A stretch of DNA of 64,000 bases from Rhodovulum sp. ES.010 (GTDB taxonomy: Bacteria; Pseudomonadota; Alphaproteobacteria; Rhodobacterales; Rhodobacteraceae). Position 1 is the first letter of the stretch. Every line of letters begins with the position of its first letter. The DNA lies in assembly GCF_900142935.1 (NCBI RefSeq), contig NZ_FSRS01000001.1, forward strand, positions 2,242,001-2,306,000. The letters are read 5' to 3'. Positions 1 through 7,382 of the stretch are shown piece by piece. A program made the position numbers and the translations under genes. The notes below the pieces were generated by a model, which was given only the letters and a program-made list of their open reading frames with translations, ran no database searches and had not been told where the DNA came from.

Positions 1-419
1 TCGGAGCCGGTCAGGAACGGCTCTTCCCAGTCGAAGCGCCAGTCGGCGTGGCGGGCGGCCATCGGGTAGAGCGCGAAGTTCATCGTGCCCATGTTGAGCG
101 AGCACATCTCGGGTTCCGCCCGCATCGGCCCGGCGAGCCGCTGGTCGAGCCCCATCACCGCGCTGCCCCCGGTGGAGAGGTTGAGGACCGCGTCGGTGCC
201 CGCCGCGATGTCGGGCAGGACCCCCATGAAATGCGCGGGATCGGCCGAGGGGCGGCCGTCCTCGGGGTCGCGGGCGTGCAGGTGCAGGATCGCGGCGCCG
301 GCCTCGGCCGCCCCGATGGATTGCGCGACGATATCCTCGGGCCGCCAGGGCAGGTGCGGCGACATCGACGGCGTGTGGATCGAGCCGGTGACGGCGCAGG
401 TGATGAGGATTTTCGACAT
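1..419 (-). CDS. Beta-keto acid cleavage enzyme (BKACE, DUF849), partial
   Basis: The gene runs off the left edge; the first 139 residues are present. The N-terminus (MSKILITCAVTGSIHTP) and the HLHARDP motif near residues 46-52 are typical of the BKACE family, in which the two histidines of HxH bind the catalytic zinc. Known members condense a beta-keto acid with acetyl-CoA, giving acetoacetate and a new acyl-CoA. The ATG overlaps the aminotransferase stop by one base (TGATG), so it is the last visible gene of the transporter operon. The product upstream in the pathway is probably a keto acid made by that aminotransferase. The true substrate cannot be read from this fragment. Confidence 0.9.
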   Translation of the reverse strand, partial: MSKILITCAVTGSIHTPSMSPHLPWRPEDIVAQSIGAAEAGAAILHLHARDPEDGRPSADPAHFMGVLPDIAAGTDAVLNLSTGGSAVMGLDQRLAGPMRAEPEMCSLNMGTMNFALYPMAARHADWRFDWEEPFLTGS

Positions 420-1753
420 CAGAGCCCGTGCGCCCCGGCGAACTGGTCGAGCGTCAGGGTGAGCTTCTCCATGATCTCGTCCACATGGGTTTCGGTGGCG
501 ATCATCGGGGGGGCGACGAGGAAATGATCGCCCGAATGGCCGCCCCTTGTGCGGCGGGCATAGATGATGAGCCCGTTGGCATAGGCGGTTTCCACGAGGT
601 CGTCATAGGCGCGGATCCCGGGCGGGAGCGGCGCCATCGTGGCGCGGTCGGACACCAGTTCGAAGGCGAGCAGCAGCCCCGCGCCGCGGACGTCGCCGAT
701 GAAGGGGTAGCGGGTCATCAGCGCTGTCAGGCGGGTCTTGAGCAGGGCGCCGATGCGGGTGGCGTTGGCGATCATGCCCCGGGCCTCGATCTCCTCCAGC
801 ACGGCGATGCCGGCGGCGCAGGCCAGCGGGTTGCCGGCATAGGTGAAACCGTGGATGAAGCCGCCCGCGTCCAGCACCGCCTCGACGATGGCGTCCTTTG
901 CCACCACCGCGCCGAGGGGGACGTAACCGCCGCCGAACCCCTTGGACAGCGTCAGGATATCGGGCGTCACGCCCCAGAGATCGCCCGCGAAGAAAGTGCC
1001 GACGCGGCCGCCGCCCGAGATCACCTCGTCATGGATCAGGAGCACGCCGTAGCGGTCGCAGATCGCGCGGATCGCCTGCATATAGCCCGCGGGCGGGACC
1101 AGCGCGCCGGTCGACGCGCCGCCGATGGGCTCGACGATGAAGCCCAGCACCGTCTCGGGGCCTTCGGCGAGGATGCGGTCCTCCAGCATGTGGGCGTAAT
1201 GCGCGCCGGTGGCCGGGTCGTCCGGGTCCAGCCCGTCGAGATAGGCGCGCGGCGCGGGGATTTTCGGCATCTGCCGCATCATCGGGTCGAAGGGCGCGGT
1301 CATCGGCGCGTAGCCGGTCAGCGCCAGCGCCCCCAGCGTCGCGCCGTGATAGGCCGGGAAGCGGGAAATCACCTTCCAGCGCTGCGCCTCGCCGCGGGCC
1401 AACGCATATTGCCGGGCAAGCTTCACCGCGCTTTCCACCGCCTCGGAGCCGCCCGAGACGAAGAAGACGCGGTTCAGTCCGTCGGGGGCCAGCGCGGCGG
1501 TCATGTGGGCCAGCCGCTCGGCCGGTTCGGTCTCGAAATGGAGGCGATAGCCGAAGGTGGCGCTTTCCATCTGGGCGCGCATCGCGGCCAGCACATGCGG
1601 GTTGGAATGGCCGATATTGCAGACCATCGCGCCCGAGGAGCCGTCGAGATAGCGCTTGCCCGAGACGTCCCAGATATAGACGCCCTCGGCGCGGTCCTGC
1701 ATGGGTCGGCGGCGGCGGGACTGGTAGAAGAGCCGGGTTTCGGGCTGGGACAT
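419..1753 (-). CDS. Class III PLP-dependent aminotransferase
   Basis: 444 residues, full length for aminotransferase class III (omega-aminotransferase/acetylornithine type). It shows the cofactor-site aspartate in HDEV and the Schiff-base lysine in LSKGFGGGYVPLGA, with SGGSEAVESAVKLAR in the phosphate-binding region. Such enzymes move an amino group, often from an omega or beta carbon, to a keto acid. Start and stop overlap its neighbours by one base, so translation is coupled with the ATPase gene and the BKACE gene. I infer that it turns the imported amino compound into the beta-keto acid cleaved by BKACE. Exact substrate unknown. Confidence 0.88.
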   Translation of the reverse strand: MSQPETRLFYQSRRRRPMQDRAEGVYIWDVSGKRYLDGSSGAMVCNIGHSNPHVLAAMRAQMESATFGYRLHFETEPAERLAHMTAALAPDGLNRVFFVSGGSEAVESAVKLARQYALARGEAQRWKVISRFPAYHGATLGALALTGYAPMTAPFDPMMRQMPKIPAPRAYLDGLDPDDPATGAHYAHMLEDRILAEGPETVLGFIVEPIGGASTGALVPPAGYMQAIRAICDRYGVLLIHDEVISGGGRVGTFFAGDLWGVTPDILTLSKGFGGGYVPLGAVVAKDAIVEAVLDAGGFIHGFTYAGNPLACAAGIAVLEEIEARGMIANATRIGALLKTRLTALMTRYPFIGDVRGAGLLLAFELVSDRATMAPLPPGIRAYDDLVETAYANGLIIYARRTRGGHSGDHFLVAPPMIATETHVDEIMEKLTLTLDQFAGAHGL

Positions 1754-2475
1754 CAGGCCACCCAGAACGCCTTTTCCAGATCGTCGAACTCGTCCACCGG
1801 GCCTTCATACTTGTTGCGGCCGAGTTCCAGCACATAGACGTAATCGGCGATCTTCAGCGCGTGGCGGATTTCCTGGTCGACCAGCAGGATCGTCAGCCCG
1901 TCCTTGCGGGCGAGATCCGAGAGCATCTCGTAGACCTCCTCGGCCAGCATCTTGCTGAGCCCCGCGGTGGGTTCGTCCACCAAGAGCATCTTTGGCTCGG
2001 ACATCAGCGTGCGGCCGATCTCGACCATGCGCTGCTGGCCGCCGGAGAGTTCCCCGGTGACCTGGCGGCGCTTTTCGCGGAGTGCGGGGAAGCGTTCGTA
2101 ATTCGCCTCGATCCCGTCGCGCACGGCCTGACTGTTGCCGCGGAAGGTCCAGCCGCCGAGCTGCAGGTTCTCCTCCACCGTCATGTCCTTGAAGACGCCG
2201 GGCTGCTGCGGAATGTAGGCGAGGCCGGCGAGGATCTTCTGATGCGGGGGCAGGTGCAGGATGCTTTCGCCGTCGAGCAGGATATCGCCCTTGTTGGGTT
2301 TCAGGAACCCGAAGGCGGCCTTGAGCGCGGTGGACTTGCCCACGCCGTTGGCGCCGAGGATCGTGGTGATCTGCCCCTTGCGCGCGGTGATGTGGAGATC
2401 CGACAGGATGTTGAGGTCGCGGTAGTATCCGACCGAGAGATCTCGCATTTCCAGCACCGCAGGCAGGTCGGTCAT
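1753..2475 (-). CDS. Branched-chain amino acid-type ABC transporter ATPase (LivF-like)
   Basis: 240 residues. Walker A GANGVGKST, signature LSGGQQRMVEIGR and Walker B LLVDEPTAG are all present. The short domain without a C-terminal extension and the LVDQ after Walker B fit LivF of HAAT transporters. It would pair with the LivG-like ATPase just upstream (4-base ATGA overlap) on the cytoplasmic side of the two permeases. The last codons overlap the aminotransferase start, so transport and catabolism are co-expressed. Confidence 0.92.
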   Translation of the reverse strand: MTDLPAVLEMRDLSVGYYRDLNILSDLHITARKGQITTILGANGVGKSTALKAAFGFLKPNKGDILLDGESILHLPPHQKILAGLAYIPQQPGVFKDMTVEENLQLGGWTFRGNSQAVRDGIEANYERFPALREKRRQVTGELSGGQQRMVEIGRTLMSEPKMLLVDEPTAGLSKMLAEEVYEMLSDLARKDGLTILLVDQEIRHALKIADYVYVLELGRNKYEGPVDEFDDLEKAFWVA

Positions 2476-3206
2476 GCCGCGTCCTCCTCGTCGGAGCCGA
2501 GATAGGCCTCGATCACGGCCGGGTCGTTCTTAACGTCCTCGGGCAGGCCGTCGGCGATCAGGTCGCCGAAATTGAGCACCAGGAGGCGCTCGGACAGCGA
2601 GAAGATCGAATCCATCTGGTGCGAGATCAGGATGATCGCCTTGCCCTCGTCCTTGACCCGCTGGATATAGGCGTAGATCACCTCCATCAGCTTGGGATGC
2701 ACGCCCGCGAAGGGTTCGTCGAGCACGATCACGTCGGGGTTCAGCATCAGCAGCCGCCCCAGTTCCAGAAGCTTCTGCTGCCCGCCCGAGAGCGCGCGGG
2801 CGTATTCGTTGCGCAGATGGTCGATGGTCAGGAAGGCCAGCACCTCGTGGGCCTTTTCGGTCAGTTCCGCCTTGCCGCCCGTGTGGCCGAGCGCCAGCGC
2901 GGGGACGTAGAGGTTTTCCAGCACGGTCATCCGGCGGAACGACCGCGTCACCTGGAAGGTGCGCCCCAACCCCGCGCGCGCCACCTGGAACGGGGCCATC
3001 TGGTCGATGCGGTGCTCGTTGAGGTAGACCGTGCCGCTGGAGGGCTTGATCGCGCCGTCGAGCACGTTGGTCAGCGTGGTCTTGCCCGCGCCGTTGGGGC
3101 CGATCAGGCCGATGAGTTCCGGGCCGTTGATCTCGAAATTCACGCCCTTCAGCACATGGTTGCCGCCGAAATATTTCTGCAGGTTGCGGACCTGGAGATG
3201 GATCAT
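2472..3206 (-). CDS. Branched-chain amino acid-type ABC transporter ATPase (LivG-like)
   Basis: 244 residues with Walker A GPNGAGKTT, signature LSGGQQKLLELGR, Walker B VIVLDEPFAG and the switch histidine in ISHQM. The stretch GLGRTFQ after the Q-loop region is typical of LivG. It is the second ATPase of the importer. It overlaps the permease upstream and the LivF gene downstream by four bases each. Confidence 0.92.
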   Translation of the reverse strand: MIHLQVRNLQKYFGGNHVLKGVNFEINGPELIGLIGPNGAGKTTLTNVLDGAIKPSSGTVYLNEHRIDQMAPFQVARAGLGRTFQVTRSFRRMTVLENLYVPALALGHTGGKAELTEKAHEVLAFLTIDHLRNEYARALSGGQQKLLELGRLLMLNPDVIVLDEPFAGVHPKLMEVIYAYIQRVKDEGKAIILISHQMDSIFSLSERLLVLNFGDLIADGLPEDVKNDPAVIEAYLGSDEEDAA

Positions 3207-4432
3207 CGGGGCGCCTCCGCACGGGTGGGGCCGGCGCCCGACTCGGTCGCCGCGGCGCGTTTGGCCACGGTTTCCTCGGCGACGCCGGCGCGCTTGAACC
3301 GCTCGATCAGGGGCGCGATGAGGCCGTTGCGGAAGAACCTCAGCGTCACCATCAGCAGGAGCCCGAAGAAGACCAGCCGCCAGACCGTCATGTCGACCTC
3401 CACCCCGCCGATGGAGAAGCTGGTGCGCATGGTTTCCAGCATCACCTGCAGGAAGATCGCGCCGATCGCGGCGGCCACGAAGTTCTCGATGCCGCCGATC
3501 ACCGCCATCGCGACGACGAGGCTCATCTGCAGCAGGAACAGCATGTTGGGCGTGATGATCTGGACGTAATGCGCCTGCACCGCGCCCGCGGCGGCCGCCA
3601 TCGCGGTGGTGATGGTGAAGACGTAGACCTTGTACCGGGTGGTGTTCACGCCGAGCGCCGCGGCGGCGTCCTGATCCTCGCGGAGCGCCCGGACGAAGAG
3701 GCCGAAGCGCGAATGGGCGAGCCAGGCGAGGATCGCGAGGCAGAGGAGCAGCAGGCCGAACATCGCGTAATAGGGCGGGATCTTGTCGGTGCGGTCATAG
3801 GTGGTGCCGAGGATCGTCACGCCGTTCTCGAAAAGCGCGGGCAGTTCGAGCCCCGCCTGCCCGCGGGTGATGTCGATCTCGGCCGAGATGATCGCCTTGA
3901 CGATTTCGGAAAAGCCCAGCGTGAAGAGCGCGAGATAGGCCGCCCGCAGGCGCAGCACCAGAAGCCCGACCAGAAGCCCCGCGAGCCCGCCCGCAACGGT
4001 GCCCAGCACGATGCCGAGCAGCACCGGCATCGGGGTGACGCTGACGCTGCCCTGCCAGCCCTCCATCGCCTGGCGCAGGCAGTCCTGGGTCAGCGTGGTC
4101 GAGGTCACCCCGATCGGGTTCACGATGACGAACCAGTTGCCGAAGAGGGCGAACTCGCGGCAGAGACCGGTGGGTTCGGAGGTGATGTAGAAATAGTGAC
4201 AGAAGAGCGCCGTCGTATAGGCGCCGATCCCCATGAAGCCCATGTGGCCGAAGGAGAACTGCCCGGCATAGCCCGCCAGCATCGACCAGCTCGACGCGAG
4301 GATCGCGTAGAAGAAGGCGGTGATGAGGATATGCATGACATAGTCGTAGTTCGCGCCCGAATAGACGAAGGGAAAGGCCGCGAAGAAGATCAGGGCCAGG
4401 GCGCCGGCGATGTTCGGAATCTGCTTTTTCAT
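3203..4432 (-). CDS. ABC transporter permease (LivM-like) with a periplasmic-type insertion
   Basis: 409 residues from the chosen ATG at 4432, one base after the preceding stop; an in-frame start 30 bases upstream would overlap livH and adds a charged, non-membrane extension. The N-terminus starts a membrane segment at once (MKKQIPNIAGALALIFFAA). The LivM/LivH core signature YAGQFSFGHMGFMGIGAY is present. Between early membrane spans there is an extra loop of roughly 60 residues with two cysteines (in GLCREF and TQDCLRQ), and the C-terminus carries a short Ala/Pro-rich tail. The protein would form half of the channel. The loop is longer than in textbook LivM. Confidence 0.9.
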   Translation of the reverse strand: MKKQIPNIAGALALIFFAAFPFVYSGANYDYVMHILITAFFYAILASSWSMLAGYAGQFSFGHMGFMGIGAYTTALFCHYFYITSEPTGLCREFALFGNWFVIVNPIGVTSTTLTQDCLRQAMEGWQGSVSVTPMPVLLGIVLGTVAGGLAGLLVGLLVLRLRAAYLALFTLGFSEIVKAIISAEIDITRGQAGLELPALFENGVTILGTTYDRTDKIPPYYAMFGLLLLCLAILAWLAHSRFGLFVRALREDQDAAAALGVNTTRYKVYVFTITTAMAAAAGAVQAHYVQIITPNMLFLLQMSLVVAMAVIGGIENFVAAAIGAIFLQVMLETMRTSFSIGGVEVDMTVWRLVFFGLLLMVTLRFFRNGLIAPLIERFKRAGVAEETVAKRAAATESGAGPTRAEAPR

Positions 4433-4433
4433 C

Positions 4434-5702
4434 TCAGAACGCCCCGTGCGAGCCGCTGGCATAGCGCCGGCCGAACATCCCCGTGGGACGCAGCAGAAGG
4501 GTCAGCGTCAGCACGATCATCCCGTAGGCCGGGATATAGGAGGCGGCCTTCTGCGCGTCGGGAATGCAGCCCGTCCCCGCGGCCTCGACCATGCCGACCA
4601 TGATGCCGCCGATGAAGGCGCCGGGCAGCGAGCCGAGCCCCCCCAGCACCACGATCACGAAGGAGCGCATCGCCGGGATCGCGCCGACCTGCGGCAGCCA
4701 GGAAAACGCCTGCACCAAGAGCGCGCCCGCCAGCGCGGCGATCATGCCCCCCAGCGCGAAGGCCAGCATGTTCATCCGGTCGGGGTCGATCCCGGCGATG
4801 GCGGCGGCCTCGCGGTCCTGGGAGACGGCGCGCAGCGCGCGGCCGGTCCAGGTGCGGTGCAACAGGTAGAGAAGGGCCAGAAGGACAAGAATGCAGGTCA
4901 CCGCGGCCACGAAACGGGGGTTCGAGACCGAGATCGTGTCGAAAAGCGTCAGGTTTCCGCGGCTGGTCGCGATCCAGTGCGGATCGGCCTCCTCGGGCCA
5001 GCGCAAGCGCGGGAAGTCGATATAGCGCTGCACCTTGACGGGGTTCGCGCCGTGCAACGCCTGGACGAAATACTGGATCGTGAAGGCGAGCCCGAAGGTC
5101 GCGAGGATGCCGTATTCCACGGGGCGATCCACGCGGCCGTCATACATCGGCGTGAGCATCAGCCGCTCGAACACCGCGCCGACCACGAAGGCGATGGCGC
5201 AGGCGCCGAGCACGCCCACCAGCGGCGGCACGCCGGGCAGCCAGACCACGGTGATGTAATAGACCAGCATGCCGCCGATCATGTAGAACTCGCCATGGGC
5301 GAAGCTGACCACGCCGAGGATCGAGAAGATCAGCGTCAGCCCCAGCGCCATGAAGCCGTAGATGATGCCGATGATCAGCCCGTTGGCGATCTGGCTGGCG
5401 ACGAAGGAGCCGTTGGTCACGCAGTTGTTGCCGGGATCGGCAAAGGCGAAGGCCGCGGCGATGACCACCACCGCCAGAAGCCCGAGCGCCACGATGATCC
5501 GCCCGGTCAGCGCGGGCGTGCGCGCCCAGAGAAGCCCCACGCCCACGGGGCCGAGCGCGGCGCCCGCCATCGCGCCGACGAAATTGGCGTTGGTGGTGTC
5601 GAGATCGCGGGCGAGGTAGCGGCGCCTCAGCGCCATGCTGCCCAGAACGCCCCAGAGGATCATCCACAGGACGACACCCCAGAAGATGGCCGGTGTTTCC
5701 AC
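4434..5702 (-). CDS. ABC transporter permease (LivH-like) with N-terminal extension
   Basis: 422 residues starting at GTG, five bases after a GGGGGA ribosome binding site. The C-terminal ~310 residues are a standard LivH permease (IYGFMALGLTLIFSILGVVSFAHGEFYMIGG). The first ~100 residues are extra: about three predicted membrane segments, ending at a short loop containing NNCVTNGSF. E. coli LivH is about 300 residues long. It pairs with the LivM-like permease downstream. The extension is in frame with the same base composition and is not a fusion artefact that I can see. Confidence 0.9.
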   Translation of the reverse strand: METPAIFWGVVLWMILWGVLGSMALRRRYLARDLDTTNANFVGAMAGAALGPVGVGLLWARTPALTGRIIVALGLLAVVVIAAAFAFADPGNNCVTNGSFVASQIANGLIIGIIYGFMALGLTLIFSILGVVSFAHGEFYMIGGMLVYYITVVWLPGVPPLVGVLGACAIAFVVGAVFERLMLTPMYDGRVDRPVEYGILATFGLAFTIQYFVQALHGANPVKVQRYIDFPRLRWPEEADPHWIATSRGNLTLFDTISVSNPRFVAAVTCILVLLALLYLLHRTWTGRALRAVSQDREAAAIAGIDPDRMNMLAFALGGMIAALAGALLVQAFSWLPQVGAIPAMRSFVIVVLGGLGSLPGAFIGGIMVGMVEAAGTGCIPDAQKAASYIPAYGMIVLTLTLLLRPTGMFGRRYASGSHGAF

Positions 5703-5730
5703 GTTGTCCCCCGAAATTGCCCGGAACGCC

Positions 5731-5779
5731 CCGGGGGTTGGCCCCCGGTGGGAGGACGGGCGCGCGGTGCGCGCGCCCG
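5731..5779 (-). promoter_or_regulatory. Two tandem hairpins between the binding-protein and permease genes
   Basis: A 7-bp stem (CCGGGGG/CCCCCGG, loop of four, 5731-5748) is followed by a perfect 10-bp stem (CGGGCGCGCG/CGCGCGCCCG, loop GTG, 5757-5779). They sit between the abundant binding-protein gene and the permease gene. Such hairpins commonly stabilise the upstream message or reduce read-through, so that binding protein is made in excess. No T-run follows, so a full terminator is unlikely. Confidence 0.6.
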
Positions 5780-5795
5780 CCCGGTGCCGCGAACC

Positions 5796-7040
5796 CTACT
5801 GGTTCACGATGACCGGATCGGCGGTCTTGTAGGCGTCGGGATAGACGATGGCCGCCTCGGAGGAAGGCTGGCCCTCTTCCTGGTACTGAATCATCGTCAG
5901 CGCCGGGTCGGGCCACTGGTGCCACCACTCGTCGCCGCGGTCGTCCTCGGAGGGGTCCTTCTGGCTGCCATAGGGGAAGTAGATCTTGCCCAGCGTGCCC
6001 TCGTGCTCGATGCTTTCGAGCGCGGTCACGAGGGCGTCGCCGTCGGTGGACCCGGCCTCCTCGATCGCCTGGACGATGATCGCGATCGAGTCATACGCCT
6101 CCATCGCGTAGCTCTCGACGTCGGACTTGCCGGTGCGTTCCTTGTAGGTCGCGGCGAAGGCCTTGCCCTTCTCGGTGAACTGGCTTTCGGGCACGCCGAT
6201 GCGCTGGACGAAGGCGTATTGCCCGTCGGGCACGTTCTCCCAGTAGGCGCCCGATTCCAGCGCGTCCTGGCCGGTGACGAAGGGCAGGTCGAGCGGGCCG
6301 ATGCCGGCATCCGCCGCCTGCTGGGTGAAGTTGTAGGCCGCCTCGCCGGTGACCAGCGTGATGATCATGTCGGGGTCTTCGGCCTTGATCCGGTTGACGA
6401 TGCCGGAATAGTCCTGCGTGCCGATATCGACCGAGAAGATCACGCTTTCCACGCCGCCGGTCTCCAGCCCGCGGGCGGTTTCCTCCGAGGCGGGGATGCC
6501 GTAATCGGTGTTCTCGGTCAGGATCGCGACCTTGCCGATATCCGGCAGCGTCAGCGCGAACTGCCAGATCGTGGCGGACGCCCAGGACGACAGCGGCGCG
6601 ATGCGGAAGATGTATTTCTGCTTGTCGCCGGTGATCGTGTCGTTCCAGGTCTCGGCGAAGACGACCGGAACGCCGCGCTCGTTGGCCACGTCCTTGGACG
6701 CCACGCCGACCGAACTGTGATAGCCGCCGCCCACGGCCACGACGCCGTCCTGGGTGATCAGGCGTTCCATCACGGCGGTCGCCTTTTCGGGCAGGCCCTC
6801 GCTGTCGCCGATCACCACCTCGATCTCGCAGCCGAGCACGCCGCCTTCGGCGTTGATATCCTCTTCGGCGATCATCATCGCGTCGCGCATCGCCTCGCCG
6901 CCGACCACGGTGCCAGGCGCCGAGAGCGGCGCCAGCGCGCCGATCCTGATCGGGCAGTCCTGGGCGGCGGCCATGCCCGCGCCCAGGGCCAGAAGGCTGA
7001 CGGCGGCAAGGCCGGTCACAGACCGAATCCGGGTTTTCAT
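5796..7040 (-). CDS. Periplasmic ligand-binding protein of a branched-chain amino acid-type ABC transporter (LivJ/LivK-like)
   Basis: 414 residues. Signal peptide: MKTR, a hydrophobic stretch, then AAAQ as likely cleavage site near residue 26. The mature part begins CPIRIGALAPLSAPG, the typical opening of Peripla_BP_6 proteins (IRIGALxPLSG). It captures the substrate for the LivHMGF-like complex encoded downstream. The family binds branched-chain amino acids but also aromatic compounds, urea, amides and betaines, so the ligand is open. GGGAGA lies ten bases before the ATG. It is the first gene of the operon. Confidence 0.92.
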   Translation of the reverse strand: MKTRIRSVTGLAAVSLLALGAGMAAAQDCPIRIGALAPLSAPGTVVGGEAMRDAMMIAEEDINAEGGVLGCEIEVVIGDSEGLPEKATAVMERLITQDGVVAVGGGYHSSVGVASKDVANERGVPVVFAETWNDTITGDKQKYIFRIAPLSSWASATIWQFALTLPDIGKVAILTENTDYGIPASEETARGLETGGVESVIFSVDIGTQDYSGIVNRIKAEDPDMIITLVTGEAAYNFTQQAADAGIGPLDLPFVTGQDALESGAYWENVPDGQYAFVQRIGVPESQFTEKGKAFAATYKERTGKSDVESYAMEAYDSIAIIVQAIEEAGSTDGDALVTALESIEHEGTLGKIYFPYGSQKDPSEDDRGDEWWHQWPDPALTMIQYQEEGQPSSEAAIVYPDAYKTADPVIVNQ

Positions 7041-7382
7041 GAATGCTGTCTCCCTGTTCTCGGGCGGCGTCTTGATGCGCCGCCTCCTTGGCTTGGAACG
7101 ATTCTTCGTTCCGCGTCCCGCAAGCCTAGGCGATTTCGGCGGCGCGGCGCAAATTGCGCCCTTATCGCGCAGGTGCAGCATGGGCATGGGCAGAAATCGG
7201 GCGGCGCCCGGACGGCCCCGGCCCGCGGGCGGGCGGGATGCGGGGCGGGATCGGCGCCGGCTTGCAATGGGCGGGAGAATCCGGGCAGCTGTGCATCGCG
7301 CCGGGGAGAAACGCGCCATCGCGTTTGCGGTCGCTGCAAATCCGTCTATGCATAGGGCGACGTCAATGGCTCGAGACCCCGA
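7041..7382. promoter_or_regulatory. Divergent control region between the ABC operon and mrp operon
   Basis: 342 bases without a credible gene. A perfect inverted repeat GGAACGA-TTCT-TCGTTCC lies at 7095-7112, flanked by a GCTTG (7091-7095) and CAAGC (7121-7125) pair; it is a candidate operator or leader hairpin for the binding-protein operon. On the plus strand a promoter-like TTGCGG-N16-TATGCA sits at 7325-7352, about 30 bases before the mrpA start. The short reading frames here lack good start signals. Confidence 0.5.

Noticed and set aside
4410..7355. Very long open frame on the plus strand (981 codons) across the ABC operon
   Set aside because: Composition is Arg/Gly/Ala/His-rich low-complexity, antisense to recognised permease and binding-protein genes; a shadow caused by high GC.
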